Assembly (NCBI RefSeq): GCF_003797945.1
Contig: NZ_RKKU01000017.1
Span: forward strand, 1-64,000
Source of the DNA: Pseudomonas neustonica
GTDB taxonomy: Bacteria > Pseudomonadota > Gammaproteobacteria > Pseudomonadales > Pseudomonadaceae
Reading direction: 5' to 3'
Length of the DNA: 64,000 nucleotides
The notes under the pieces were generated by a model that was given only the letters and a program-made list of their open reading frames with translations, was not told the origin of the DNA and did no database searches. This document shows positions 27,534 to 37,142 of the stretch, one piece after another; the stretch's first letter is position 1; each line of letters starts with the position of its first letter. The translations under genes were made by a program, and so were the position numbers.

Positions 27534-29801
27534 TCAGGCTACCTTGTCAGCCAGATGCTCCAATGCCAGCGCCCGGGCATGTCGTACGCCCTCCAAGAAC
27601 TCATCGCCCCAGCGTTTGATGTCGTTGTGCTGCACCACACCGAACAATTCCTTCAGTCGTGCCTCACGCTCGCTCCGCCCCAGGGTAAGGCCGATATACA
27701 GTGTATCGCGCAGATCATGCGGATCATGTGGATTAGTTAGCAGCGCACCATGCAGTTCAGCTGCGGCGCCAGCAAACTCCGACAATACCAAGGCGCCACT
27801 ACCGCCGAGCAGACCCTGAGTAGCCACGTACTCCTTCGCGACCAGGTTCAAACCATCACGCAATGGCGTAATCCACATGACATCAGCCATTAAGTAATAG
27901 GCAATCAGCTCGTTGAATGGCACCGCACGGTAGAAAAACTGTACCGGCGTCCAGCCGACCCTGGAGAAGCGTCCATTGATGCGCCCAACCGCTTGTTCAA
28001 TCTGACTCAGCAGCTCATCATAAATGGTCATCTCGCGGGCTGCCGGTACGCAGATGGTGATCAGCGTCACCTTGCCGATCAACTCCGGATGCGCCTCAAG
28101 TAGCGCCTCAAACGCCAACAGCTTGGCATGCGTACCCTTGGTGTAATCCAGACGCTCTACCGAGAGCACAACGCGCACACCTTTTAGCTGTTCGCGCAGC
28201 TCGTCAATTTGCTCCTGGCACTCCGCCGTTTCAGTAATCTTTTTAACCCGCCCTACATCCAGGCCAACCGGATGCGCACCCAGACCAATCGGACGACCAT
28301 GTACCGAGATCATGGTGGCCATCCGATCCAGCCCAACAGCACAGCCATAGGTAAGATAGCGCGGTGCGCAGCCCTTCTCTTCCAGCACTTCGACTGGCGC
28401 GACACCACGCACCACATCGACAAAGTTCTCGGCCTGACGTGGAATATGAAAGCCAATATAGTCGCACTGCAACAGGCTACCGATAATCTCGCGGCGCCAT
28501 GGCAGCACATTGAATACATCCGCTGAGGGGAAATAAGTGTGGTGGAAAAAGGCGATATTCAGGTCAGGTCGCAGCGGCCGCAGAAAGGCCGGCACCATCC
28601 ACAGGTTGTAGTCGTGCAACCAAACTACCGCGCCCTCTGCCGCTTCCGCTGCGGTGCGCTCGGCAAACAGGCGATTGACCTTGAGGAACACGGCCCAATC
28701 TTCCTCACGGAACACCGCCCGCTCCCAGAAGGTGTGCAGCGTTGGCCAGAACGCCTCCTTGGAAAATCGTTTGTAAAAGACATCCACGTCGTTCTTGCTT
28801 AGCGCTACCCGCGCCGCCACCAGGTTGGGATAATTCTCGGCGTCTACCTTGGTATGCACTTCAAAGGCTTCACGCTTGCGCGCGTCGTGTATCGACCAGG
28901 CAACCCAGGAACCAGGCTGATCACCCGCAAAGAAACTCAGTAAGGTAGGCAAAATACCATTGGGCGAGGTCGGTGGGCGGCGGACCAGCTTGCCATCTTC
29001 GATCACCTCTTCGTAGGGCAGCCGGTGGTAGACCATCACCAGATCTGCCTTGCCCTTGATCTGCAAGTCACGCAACTCGGAATCTACGCCCAGTGGGCCC
29101 AGGAAACCAAAGTGCGAGATAGCTTCAAGGATGCCGCCACAGCCACTAAGCCGCGCATGCAGTACCTTGGCGCGATCGCCGGTAGCCTCCAGCAATGCTG
29201 GCTCAGACTCTCCCACACACACGCCCTTGAAACCGTGTTCGTACATTGACAGGTCATTAAGGGTATCGCCCGCGACCAGCACTTCTTCCATTGAACTGCC
29301 CAGGTGCTTTACCAGCCGGCGCAGAGTAGAGCCCTTGTTCACGCCACGCGGCAGACAGTCAAGGTACATGCCGGCGGAGAACAGCAGGTCACAACCCAGG
29401 CCTTCCATCGCATCACGGACCTTTTCCGTTACCGCGCCTGGCTCACAGAAATACGAACACCGACGCTGCTGCGGCACATCCTGGCGCTCGAGTCCGGGGA
29501 AGACCGACAGACGCTGAGCGACCACCTGCTCACCCGGCCAGTCTGCTTCGATGTCGCTTTGTACCGGGTACACCGGCTGCAGCGTTTCGCCATCAACCAC
29601 GGTCGCACCAACATCACAAATAATGTAATCAGGCCGCGGGATGGCCGGGTCAGAAAGCAGCGGCACTACCACTTCAAGTCCGCGACCGGTAACAAACACC
29701 AGCTTAATGCCGGGATGCGCATTAATCAGCTGATACAGCCGCTGACGATTATCGGGGTCACCTCCAAGAAAGGTACCGTCCAAATCAGTTGCCAACATCA
29801 T
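27534..29801 (-). CDS. ggpPS: Bifunctional glucosylglycerol-phosphate synthase/phosphatase (GgpPS-like)
   Basis: A 755-residue two-domain enzyme. Residues 1-250 are a HAD phosphatase: motif I LATDLDGTFLGGD, motif II FVTGRG, motif IV VLVAGDTLNDLSMYEHGF. Residues about 260-745 are a GT20 glycosyltransferase: VWLHDYNLWMVPAFLR, FFHHTYFPSADVFNVLPW, SVERLDYTKG, ITPLRDGLNLVAKEY, VLSEFAGAA. HAD-first plus GT20-last order, and the FHHTYFPSADVF and GFHIPR blocks, fit glucosylglycerol-phosphate synthases such as Stenotrophomonas rhizophila GgpPS better than trehalose-phosphate synthases. It would make the compatible solute glucosylglycerol from ADP-glucose and glycerol-3-phosphate. Trehalose-phosphate synthesis is the alternative. 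Confidence 0.82.
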   Translation of the reverse strand: MMLATDLDGTFLGGDPDNRQRLYQLINAHPGIKLVFVTGRGLEVVVPLLSDPAIPRPDYIICDVGATVVDGETLQPVYPVQSDIEADWPGEQVVAQRLSVFPGLERQDVPQQRRCSYFCEPGAVTEKVRDAMEGLGCDLLFSAGMYLDCLPRGVNKGSTLRRLVKHLGSSMEEVLVAGDTLNDLSMYEHGFKGVCVGESEPALLEATGDRAKVLHARLSGCGGILEAISHFGFLGPLGVDSELRDLQIKGKADLVMVYHRLPYEEVIEDGKLVRRPPTSPNGILPTLLSFFAGDQPGSWVAWSIHDARKREAFEVHTKVDAENYPNLVAARVALSKNDVDVFYKRFSKEAFWPTLHTFWERAVFREEDWAVFLKVNRLFAERTAAEAAEGAVVWLHDYNLWMVPAFLRPLRPDLNIAFFHHTYFPSADVFNVLPWRREIIGSLLQCDYIGFHIPRQAENFVDVVRGVAPVEVLEEKGCAPRYLTYGCAVGLDRMATMISVHGRPIGLGAHPVGLDVGRVKKITETAECQEQIDELREQLKGVRVVLSVERLDYTKGTHAKLLAFEALLEAHPELIGKVTLITICVPAAREMTIYDELLSQIEQAVGRINGRFSRVGWTPVQFFYRAVPFNELIAYYLMADVMWITPLRDGLNLVAKEYVATQGLLGGSGALVLSEFAGAAAELHGALLTNPHDPHDLRDTLYIGLTLGRSEREARLKELFGVVQHNDIKRWGDEFLEGVRHARALALEHLADKVA

Positions 29802-29849
29802 AGCCCTGTTCTCCCTGTCACTACTGAATACATATATAGCCTCCGAGGC

Positions 29850-31244
29850 TCAGTTGCGGCCTTGTTGCTCTTCATCATCTTTCGCCAGAGTTTGCCGGTT
29901 CTGTTCTACCGATAATGGCTCTGGCGCTCCCTCAATACTGTCTATTTCGTTAGTCTCGTCCGCGCGCTTGTCAGTTGCATCCCCGCTGGCTGCCTGTGGT
30001 TTCACTTCACCATGTTCTTCATGGGTGGCATCTTCCAGCATCATTTCCAGTACGGCGTTGGAGGTGCGCACCATAGGTACATAATGCGCCGCCTCATCAA
30101 CAATGCGATCACGGCCCTGGCGCAGTTGCCACAGTGCGTAGAGCGCACAAAGCGTAAACATCGCGGTAAAGAACAACGGCAACGCTACCGGACTGGTCAT
30201 GCCCATTAACCAACCGGCCAAAGCCGGCCCAACAGCCGCACCAATACCATGCAGCATCAGCAGCGAACCATTGCCGGACAAAATATCTTCCTGGTGTAAA
30301 TGATCGATCAGATGCGCAACCACGGCTGGGTAGACTGCAAACGAACCCGCACCAAAGACGGCGGCGGCAACCAGCAACCACTGACCGAAAGGCGCCAGCA
30401 GCGCCATCAATACACCACCAACGGCGGCCATACCGCTGATAACGACCAACGCCTTGCGTCTATCAATCTGGTCGGAAAGACGCCCCATAGGCCACTGTGA
30501 TAGCGCACCAGCGACAATCACCAGCGACACGAAACCAGCGATCTGGGCGGTATCCATACCCATACGTCCAGCATAGACCGCACCCAGGCCCCAGAAGCCA
30601 CCCATGCCCAGACCGGATAGCACAGCGCCAGCGCAGGCCACTGGTGCAGCCTGCCATAGCCGTTTGAGAGAGAGCGGTGGCGTATCGGTGATAACGGGCT
30701 GTGCCAAACGTGTCGCGGCAACCGGCATAACGGCCACCACAATGAGGATGGCTGCAATCGCAAACAGGGTGAATGCCATAGGGCTATCCCAGCGCAACAA
30801 CTGCTGCGCCAAAGCCAGCGAGCCCAGATTTACCGCCATATAACAGGCAAAGACCTGACCCCGCCGCTCGGACGGCGCAGTGGTGTTGAGCCAGCTTTCA
30901 ATGATGGTGTAAATACCGACCAAGGCTACGCCTGTAATAACCCGCAGCAACAACCACATACCGGGCTCGATCCAGAGCACATGGATCAGCACGCAGGCCG
31001 CTTCTGCGGCGGCAAGAAAGGTAAACGAACGGACGTGCCCCATACGACGGATAAGCCGCGGGCATAGCCAGGTACCAAGGATGAAGCCGGCAAAATAGGC
31101 CGACCCCAGCAGACCCAGAGTTTGATCAGCAAAACCTTCAGCGCTGCCGCGCAAGGCCAGCAAGGTATTGAGCAGGCCGGTGCCCAGCAACAACAGGGCG
31201 ATACCGGTAAGCAATGCCCCAATGGGCACAAGAAGCCTAATCAT
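29850..31244 (-). CDS. MFS transporter, YcaD-like, paired with ggpPS
   Basis: A 464-residue inner-membrane protein with 12 predicted helices. Loop motifs include RLIRRMGHVRSF, NTTAPSERRGQVFACYM and GRLSDQIDRRKALV. The last 70 residues form a hydrophilic, very acidic tail (DATHEEHGEVK, ending KDDEEQQGRN), unusual for the family. It lies 48 bases upstream of the GgpPS-like gene on the same strand, so they probably form an operon. A ycaD gene beside ggpPS is also known in S. rhizophila, where a role in solute transport has been proposed. Confidence 0.85.
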   Translation of the reverse strand: MIRLLVPIGALLTGIALLLLGTGLLNTLLALRGSAEGFADQTLGLLGSAYFAGFILGTWLCPRLIRRMGHVRSFTFLAAAEAACVLIHVLWIEPGMWLLLRVITGVALVGIYTIIESWLNTTAPSERRGQVFACYMAVNLGSLALAQQLLRWDSPMAFTLFAIAAILIVVAVMPVAATRLAQPVITDTPPLSLKRLWQAAPVACAGAVLSGLGMGGFWGLGAVYAGRMGMDTAQIAGFVSLVIVAGALSQWPMGRLSDQIDRRKALVVISGMAAVGGVLMALLAPFGQWLLVAAAVFGAGSFAVYPAVVAHLIDHLHQEDILSGNGSLLMLHGIGAAVGPALAGWLMGMTSPVALPLFFTAMFTLCALYALWQLRQGRDRIVDEAAHYVPMVRTSNAVLEMMLEDATHEEHGEVKPQAASGDATDKRADETNEIDSIEGAPEPLSVEQNRQTLAKDDEEQQGRN

Positions 31245-31484
31245 GGAGCCGAAATCTCCCCTTAAAGGTGTGGTAGATTCCAGGCAGGACGGGTGTCAAA
31301 TAACGTGCTTATGCATCTATAATTTATATTCAGCTGTAAACACCCTACCCCAGCGAACGCTGCATGACCAGCCTGAATTTTTCCGCAGCGCTTGCGCCAA
31401 AGATAGCAACACCCGCTTCTATTCACCGGCTTTAAGGCGCTAAACTGAGCCCTACCAGCCCTCACAAACAAACCGGCTCACACC

Positions 31485-31778
31485 ATGTCCAGCTTGAAAG
31501 AATTTGCCCGAAAACTCTGCGCGCCTCTGCTCAAGCCACTCGAAAATAGCGATGCGCCCTACCACTACACGCCCAAAAGTCGCGGCATTCTGGTCATCAT
31601 GAGCTTGCTGTTTCTCAGCCTCGCCACCGGACTGGCCGTGTTTTTGCCCTCCGGTATAGAGCGCACCTTCCTGATTCCGGTCACGGTATTTGGCTTGATC
31701 GGTTTGCTCGGTCTATTGGTTGCCTGGCTGGGTTCCGAGCGTGCAGTTGCTCGGCTGTGGAACAGCAAACAGGGCTGA
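31485..31778 (+). CDS. Small two-helix membrane protein, unknown function
   Basis: A 97-residue protein. An N-terminal soluble segment (about residues 1-32) is followed by two hydrophobic helices (ILVIMSLLFLSLATGLAVFL and FLIPVTVFGLIGLLGLLVAW). No family is recognised. It is 18 bases ahead of the flavodoxin-like gene on the same strand, so co-expression is likely. Confidence 0.7.
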   Translation: MSSLKEFARKLCAPLLKPLENSDAPYHYTPKSRGILVIMSLLFLSLATGLAVFLPSGIERTFLIPVTVFGLIGLLGLLVAWLGSERAVARLWNSKQG

Positions 31779-31795
31779 CACCAACCGGAGTGCGT

Positions 31796-32263
31796 ATGTC
31801 CAGCAAGACCCTATTGATCGTTGCCCACGCCCCATCGGACAACACCCGCGCCCTGCGCGAAGCGGTGCTACGGGGTGCTCGCCATGGCGATATCGAAGAC
31901 GTAGAGATCAACTGCAAGCCGCCGCTGGAGGCGGGCCCGGAGGACGTCATGAGCGCCGATGCCATCATCCTCGGCACCACTGAAAATCTAGGCTATATGA
32001 GCGGCGCGCTGAAAGACTTTTTTGACCGCAGCTATTACCCCGTTCTGGAAGAAAAACAGGGCTTGCCCTGCGCGCTGTACATCCGCGCGGGGATGGATGG
32101 GACCGGAACTCGACGCGCAGTCGAATCCATTGTGACCGGGTTGCGTTGGAATTGGGTGCAATCTCCCCTGACGTTCAAGGGCGACTGGCAGGACAGTTTT
32201 TTGCAGCAAGCGGAAGAGCTGGGCCTGTACATGGCTGCAGGACTCGACAACAGCGTCTTCTGA
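31796..32263 (+). CDS. Flavodoxin-like / NAD(P)H-dependent FMN reductase family protein
   Basis: About 155 residues from ATG 31796 (CGGAG ahead). The Rossmann-like flavodoxin fold shows the phosphate loop AHAPSDNTRALREAV, the strand MSADAIILGTTENLGYMSG where FMN would bind, and LKDFFDRSYYPVL. It probably binds FMN and moves electrons in the cytoplasm; partners are unknown. Confidence 0.85.
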   Translation: MSSKTLLIVAHAPSDNTRALREAVLRGARHGDIEDVEINCKPPLEAGPEDVMSADAIILGTTENLGYMSGALKDFFDRSYYPVLEEKQGLPCALYIRAGMDGTGTRRAVESIVTGLRWNWVQSPLTFKGDWQDSFLQQAEELGLYMAAGLDNSVF

Positions 32264-32326
32264 CGCTGTCTTTCGCGCGTTCAAGCGCACTTTCTGGCAA
32301 GGCACGTTCAACGGTATACTGCGCCA

Positions 32327-32821
32327 ATGGATCGTATTCTTGCCCGCCTTGAAGGCTGCTATCAGCTCGCCGAGCAGCACTTCTCCCGCCACTTTCCCCG
32401 CCCGGATATAGAACTGGATCTGCGCGGCCAGCGTGCGGGTGTCGCTTATCTAAATCAGAATCTGCTGCGTTTCAATGGTCAGCTTTACCGCGACAACGCA
32501 GACGACTTTCTACTGCAAACCGTGCCACACGAAGTGGCTCATCTGATCGCACACCAGGTCTATGGCGCCCGGATTCGCCCGCACGGCCGCGAGTGGCAAG
32601 CCGTCATGACCCAACTGTTCCAGCTGCCAGCCAATCGTTGCCACAACTATGCAGTGGCTAAGCGCCGCAGCACCCGTTATCTCTACCGCTGCGCCTGCCC
32701 CGACCATATGCACTTCACGCCGCAGCGACACGCCTGGGTCAGGAAAGGCCGCCAATACCAATGCCGGCGTTGTGGCGATCTGCTGCACTTTACCGGCCAG
32801 CAGCAAGCCTTGGTGGTATAG
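32327..32821 (+). CDS. sprT: SprT family zinc metalloprotease-like protein
   Basis: A 164-residue protein. The zinc site is VPHEVAHLIAHQVYG (HExxH) with a third ligand candidate in RPHGREWQAVM (His-Gly-x-x-W). The C-terminal part has a zinc ribbon formed by YRCACPDHMHFTP and QCRRCGDLLHF. This SprT architecture is shared with eukaryotic Spartan, which degrades DNA-crosslinked proteins; the bacterial role is less clear. Length is normal for SprT. Confidence 0.92.
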   Translation: MDRILARLEGCYQLAEQHFSRHFPRPDIELDLRGQRAGVAYLNQNLLRFNGQLYRDNADDFLLQTVPHEVAHLIAHQVYGARIRPHGREWQAVMTQLFQLPANRCHNYAVAKRRSTRYLYRCACPDHMHFTPQRHAWVRKGRQYQCRRCGDLLHFTGQQQALVV

Positions 32822-32872
32822 CCGGCGCATGTATTAGGTTCGTCGATCTACCCTGATGACGCGCTGGCCACC

Positions 32873-33697
32873 TTATTCCTCTTGTAGCCTGGGTACGTCG
32901 CCAGCGCGCCTTAGGGTCATGATATACGGCCTTAGCGAGTAGCCGAGCTGTGGCTCAAGCTGATCCGCCCACTGCAGCATGGCGGTGCGGTCCAGCATCA
33001 ACTCACCGGACTGCGGAATAAACAGAATAATGTTGCCCTCCTCCACCTCAACCTGCAGGTAGTGGGTACCGAACAGACGCTGCAGCGGGCTGGCAGCATA
33101 AGGACGCCCGCTCTGCCCCAACTGCCATTGATTCACTACCAATAGCCCACCTGGGCGCAGCGCTGCCCTGCAGGCTGCAAAGAAATCAGCCTGCAACTGC
33201 AGGCGCGCGATGCCTCCCTCCAGATAAAGATCGACGAACAGCAGGTCACAGCTGTTTGGCTGGCTGGCAATGTAGCTTTCGGCGTTGGCGACCACCACCT
33301 CAAGACGCGGGTCCGCGCTCAGCCCGAACCAGCGGCGAGACAATTCAACGACCTTGGCACGCAGCTCAACAGCGGTGCATTGTTGTGGCGTTAAATACGC
33401 CAGCACGGCGTTTACCAGAGTGCCGCCACCCAGCCCCAGAGCAACTGCGCGCGAGGCCTGCGGCTGCCAGAATCCAGCCAGCAACATGGCACGTGTATAG
33501 TCATATTCCAGCCACGCAGGATGATTGACCAAACCGCAACTCTGCTCGGTTTGGCTGCCAAAATAGAGATAACGCAGCTCGCCCTGCTCGCTGACCCGCA
33601 GCGTGCCAAAATCATCTTCACAGCGCTCCAGCTCCCTCTCAGGTTTAGCCGGGCCCAGGTTAACTAGATACTTATAAAGCGTACTGATCCAGCCCAT
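32873..33697 (-). CDS. Spermidine synthase-like methyltransferase-fold protein
   Basis: About 274 residues from ATG 33697 (GGGGG upstream). The Rossmann core holds ALGLGGGTLVNAVLAYL, AVELRAKVVELSRRWFG and LLFVDLYLEGGIA. These are the SAM/decarboxy-SAM-binding steps of polyamine synthases, but the usual acidic D-S-x-D-P-x-GP loop is replaced by DLYLEGG, so true spermidine synthesis is doubtful. It is common in Pseudomonas as an orphan spermidine-synthase-like protein. It is divergent from the DAHP synthase gene. Confidence 0.75.
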   Translation of the reverse strand: MGWISTLYKYLVNLGPAKPERELERCEDDFGTLRVSEQGELRYLYFGSQTEQSCGLVNHPAWLEYDYTRAMLLAGFWQPQASRAVALGLGGGTLVNAVLAYLTPQQCTAVELRAKVVELSRRWFGLSADPRLEVVVANAESYIASQPNSCDLLFVDLYLEGGIARLQLQADFFAACRAALRPGGLLVVNQWQLGQSGRPYAASPLQRLFGTHYLQVEVEEGNIILFIPQSGELMLDRTAMLQWADQLEPQLGYSLRPYIMTLRRAGDVPRLQEE

Positions 33698-33770
33698 AGG
33701 CTGTTTAACCCCCAAAAGTCGCGTTACCATTCGCTGGCACGCACATTGATACCCACCCAAGAAGAAGCCC

Positions 33771-35123
33771 ATGACCGCAATCTGGACACCTGACAGCTGG
33801 CGCAGCAAGCCCGTTCTGCAACAACCCACCTACCCAGACCAACGGGCCTTGTCGAGCGTAGAGGACACCCTGGCAAGCTACCCACCCCTGGTATTTGCTG
33901 GCGAGGCCCGTGAGCTGCGCCGTCAGTTTGCGGAAGTAACTCAAGGTCGTGCCTTCCTGCTGCAAGGCGGCGATTGCGCGGAGAGCTTTGCCGAATTCTC
34001 TGCACCCAAGATTCGCGATACCTTCAAAGTACTGCTCCAGATGGCCGTTGTCATGACCTTTGCCGCCGGCTGTCCGGTGGTCAAGGTTGGCCGCATGGCC
34101 GGTCAGTTTGCGAAACCACGCTCAGCCGATGACGAAACCCAGGGCGGCGTGACTTTACCCGCTTACCGCGGCGACATCATCAACAATATAGCGTTCGACG
34201 CGGCTGGCAGAACGCCTGACCCACAGCGCCTGCTGAGCGCATACCACCAGGCAACCGCCACCTTGAACCTGCTGCGCGCCTTCGCCCAGGGCGGTTTTGC
34301 CAGTCTGGATCAGGTGCATCAATGGAACCTGGACTTCATTGCCAACTCCTCGATGGCCGATCGCTTCCAGCAACTGGCCGACCGCATCGACGAAAGCCTG
34401 GCCTTCATGCGCGCCTGCGGCTTTGATAATGATCACAGCCCGCAATTGCGTGAAACCGCGTTCTTTACCGCGCATGAAGCCTTGCTACTAAACTACGAGC
34501 AAGCCTTTACCCGCCGCGACAGCACGACCGGCGACTGGTACGACTGCTCTGCACACATGCTCTGGATTGGCGATCGCACGCGTCAGCTGGACGGCGCTCA
34601 TGTTGAGTTTATGCGCGGTATTCACAACCCGATTGGCATCAAGGCTGGCCCCACCACCGACCCGGACGATCTGCTGCGCCTGATAGACCGGCTAAACCCG
34701 GACAACCGCGACGACCGAATCAACGTGATAGTGCGCATGGGGGCGGACAAGGTAGAGCAGCATATGCCGGCGCTGGTGCGTGCGGTTGAGCGTGAAGGAA
34801 AGCACGTGCTCTGGAGCTCGGACCCCATGCACGGTAATACCATGAAGGCCTCAAGCGGCTACAAAACTCGTGATTTCGCGCGCATTCTGGCCGAGGTAGA
34901 ACAGTTCTTCGCGGTACATCGCGCCGAGGGCACCTGGGCTGGCGGGATTCATATCGAGATGACCGGGCAAAACGTGACCGAGTGCATTGGCGGGGCCACA
35001 CCGGTGACCGAAGACGGTTTGTCGGATCGCTACCACACCCACTGCGACCCGCGGCTGAATGCCGACCAGTCGCTGGAGCTGGCATTCATGATTGCCGAGA
35101 CACTGAAAAAAGCCCGTCGATAA
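33771..35123 (+). CDS. Class II 3-deoxy-7-phosphoheptulonate (DAHP) synthase
   Basis: A 450-residue plant-type DAHP synthase joining phosphoenolpyruvate and erythrose-4-phosphate at the entry to the shikimate pathway. Motifs of the class II family are present: [70 protein letters not shown]. The metal-binding Cys is in GGDCAE. This is a second, unrelated DAHP synthase in the window (see the class I gene at 61210-62268). It starts after AAGAAGAAG with no leader peptide visible. Confidence 0.95.
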   Translation: MTAIWTPDSWRSKPVLQQPTYPDQRALSSVEDTLASYPPLVFAGEARELRRQFAEVTQGRAFLLQGGDCAESFAEFSAPKIRDTFKVLLQMAVVMTFAAGCPVVKVGRMAGQFAKPRSADDETQGGVTLPAYRGDIINNIAFDAAGRTPDPQRLLSAYHQATATLNLLRAFAQGGFASLDQVHQWNLDFIANSSMADRFQQLADRIDESLAFMRACGFDNDHSPQLRETAFFTAHEALLLNYEQAFTRRDSTTGDWYDCSAHMLWIGDRTRQLDGAHVEFMRGIHNPIGIKAGPTTDPDDLLRLIDRLNPDNRDDRINVIVRMGADKVEQHMPALVRAVEREGKHVLWSSDPMHGNTMKASSGYKTRDFARILAEVEQFFAVHRAEGTWAGGIHIEMTGQNVTECIGGATPVTEDGLSDRYHTHCDPRLNADQSLELAFMIAETLKKARR

Positions 35124-35244
35124 CTGATAAAAGCGACCACACAGAGCGGTTCAAGGCGTATTATCAGCCCATTCTTTCTCGCCTGTATTATGCGGCAGCC
35201 TCACTTCCTCCAGTCTGGCTGCCGTTTGTGTCCTGGAACCCTTC

Positions 35245-37077
35245 ATGCACGAACAAAGCAGCTTCCTTCTCGTCGCCGTTGTCTTCCTGCTGGCCGCTGT
35301 TGCGGCGGTACCGCTGGCCAAAGGTTTGCGCCTGGGCGCAGTGATCGGCTACCTCTTGGCAGGCGTAGTCATCGGGCCCTCGGTGCTGAATCTGATAGAT
35401 CACCCCGAAGACATCCGCCATATCTCCGAGCTGGGGGTCGTGCTACTGCTGTTTATCATCGGCCTGGAGCTATCACCGCGTCGGCTCTGGGTGATGCGCA
35501 AGTCCGTATTTGGCGTGGGCCTGGCGCAAGTACTGGTGTGCGGCGGCCTGATTGGCTCAGTAGCCTATTTTGGCATGCACCAACAGCTGAACACCGCGGT
35601 GATACTGGGCCTTGGACTGGCGCTGTCATCGACCGCCTTCGGCCTGCAGATTCTCGCTGAACGCAAGGAACTGACCAGCCCCCACGGGCGCCTGGCCTTT
35701 GCTATTTTGCTGTTTCAAGACATCGCCGCCATCCCGCTGATTGCGCTGATCCCGCTACTGGGCAACGCTGCCAGCGAGACGAGCGGCAGTAGCAATCTTG
35801 AGCAGATCATCAAGATCGTCGGCAGCATCGCCATTATCGTGGTCGGCGGACGTTATCTGTTGCGGCCGGTGTTTCGCATAGTGGCCAGAACCGGCTTACA
35901 GGAAGTATCAACGGCCACCGCCCTGCTGGTCGTTATCGGTACCGCCTGGCTGATGCAAAGCGTAGGCGTCTCCATGGCGCTGGGCGCCTTCCTCGCCGGC
36001 CTGCTACTGGCAGACTCAGAGTACCGTCACGAGCTGGAATCACAAATTGAACCCTTCAAGGGGCTGCTGCTTGGGCTGTTTTTTATCAGCGTAGGCATGA
36101 CCGCCGACATCGGTCTGCTGCTGAGCAGCCCCGGCGCGGTGTTGCTACTGACCACGATGATCATCGGCTGCAAGCTGCCGTTGATCTACCTGGTTGGCCG
36201 CGCCGCTGGCGGGCTCAACCGTCTCAGTGCCCTGCGGCTCGGCGTGGTGCTGGCCGCCGGCGGTGAGTTCGCCTTTGTGGTATTCCAGATGGCCCGCGAT
36301 CAAGCGCTGTTTGACCAGCGCATGCACAGCATGCTGGTACTGGCCATCACCCTATCGATGGCCGTGACGCCCCTGATCATTCTGTTGCTGTCACAGCTGA
36401 TTAAGCCCAAGCCGGTAACCGTCGAGGTGCCCGAGCAATACAAACAGATTGATGCCGCTGCGCCGCGCGTGGTGATTTCGGGTATGGGCCGTATGGGGCA
36501 GATCATCGCCCGTGTGTTGCGCGCGCAACGCATACCCTACATCGGCCTGGAGACATCGGTAGACAGCATCGAAATGTCACGTGCCATGAGCAGCGACATG
36601 CCGATTTTCTATGGCGACTCCCTGCGTCCGGAGATACTGCGCGCCGCCCAGGTCGATAAGGCTGAGTACTTCATCATCACCACCGACGACCCGGAAACCA
36701 ATCTGAAAACCGCCGAGCTGGTAAGCCGGCTTTACCCGCAACTGACGATAATCGCGCGCGCCCGCAACCGGCAACATGTGCACAAGCTGATCGATCTGGG
36801 GGCTTTGCCGGTGCGCGAGACATTCCACTCCAGCCTGGAAATGAGCAAACACATATTGACCGGACTGGGTTTGAGTGAAGCGCAAGCCGACTCACGGCTG
36901 AAGCGTTTTCGACAGCACGATGAACAGGTGCTGGCAGCCCAGCATAAAGTCTATGACGACGCTGCCGCGGTGATACAGACAGCGCGCGAAGCCCGCGCCG
37001 ATCTGGAGAGGCTGTTTGACTCCGACGAGATTGAAGCACGCAGCATTGACGAGCTGTTGCAACCCAGGCAAGAGTAA
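35245..37077 (+). CDS. Monovalent cation:proton antiporter-2 family protein with RCK domain (KefB/KefC-like)
   Basis: A 610-residue inner-membrane antiporter. About 12 helices span residues 1-385 and include AVIGYLLAGVVIGPSVL, LFQDIAAIPLIALIPL and ALGAFLAGLLLADSEY. A cytosolic TrkA-N/RCK domain follows (VVISGMGRMGQIIARVL, then FYGDSLRPEILRAA), binding NAD or similar to gate transport. The C-terminal 80 residues are helical. It likely moves K+ out in exchange for H+; the glutathione-binding details of KefC cannot be confirmed. Confidence 0.9.
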   Translation: MHEQSSFLLVAVVFLLAAVAAVPLAKGLRLGAVIGYLLAGVVIGPSVLNLIDHPEDIRHISELGVVLLLFIIGLELSPRRLWVMRKSVFGVGLAQVLVCGGLIGSVAYFGMHQQLNTAVILGLGLALSSTAFGLQILAERKELTSPHGRLAFAILLFQDIAAIPLIALIPLLGNAASETSGSSNLEQIIKIVGSIAIIVVGGRYLLRPVFRIVARTGLQEVSTATALLVVIGTAWLMQSVGVSMALGAFLAGLLLADSEYRHELESQIEPFKGLLLGLFFISVGMTADIGLLLSSPGAVLLLTTMIIGCKLPLIYLVGRAAGGLNRLSALRLGVVLAAGGEFAFVVFQMARDQALFDQRMHSMLVLAITLSMAVTPLIILLLSQLIKPKPVTVEVPEQYKQIDAAAPRVVISGMGRMGQIIARVLRAQRIPYIGLETSVDSIEMSRAMSSDMPIFYGDSLRPEILRAAQVDKAEYFIITTDDPETNLKTAELVSRLYPQLTIIARARNRQHVHKLIDLGALPVRETFHSSLEMSKHILTGLGLSEAQADSRLKRFRQHDEQVLAAQHKVYDDAAAVIQTAREARADLERLFDSDEIEARSIDELLQPRQE

Positions 37078-37142
37078 TACGCCCTGCGTTGCTGCGCCCG
37101 GCCCTGCTACAATGGCCAATTATCGTTTTCAGGAAAACCAGC

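Noticed and set aside
27534-29801. Calling this gene a plain trehalose-6-phosphate synthase (otsA)
   Set aside because: The fused N-terminal HAD domain, the GgpS-like motifs and the MFS neighbour fit glucosylglycerol-phosphate synthase/phosphatase better, though the alternative is kept in the entry.
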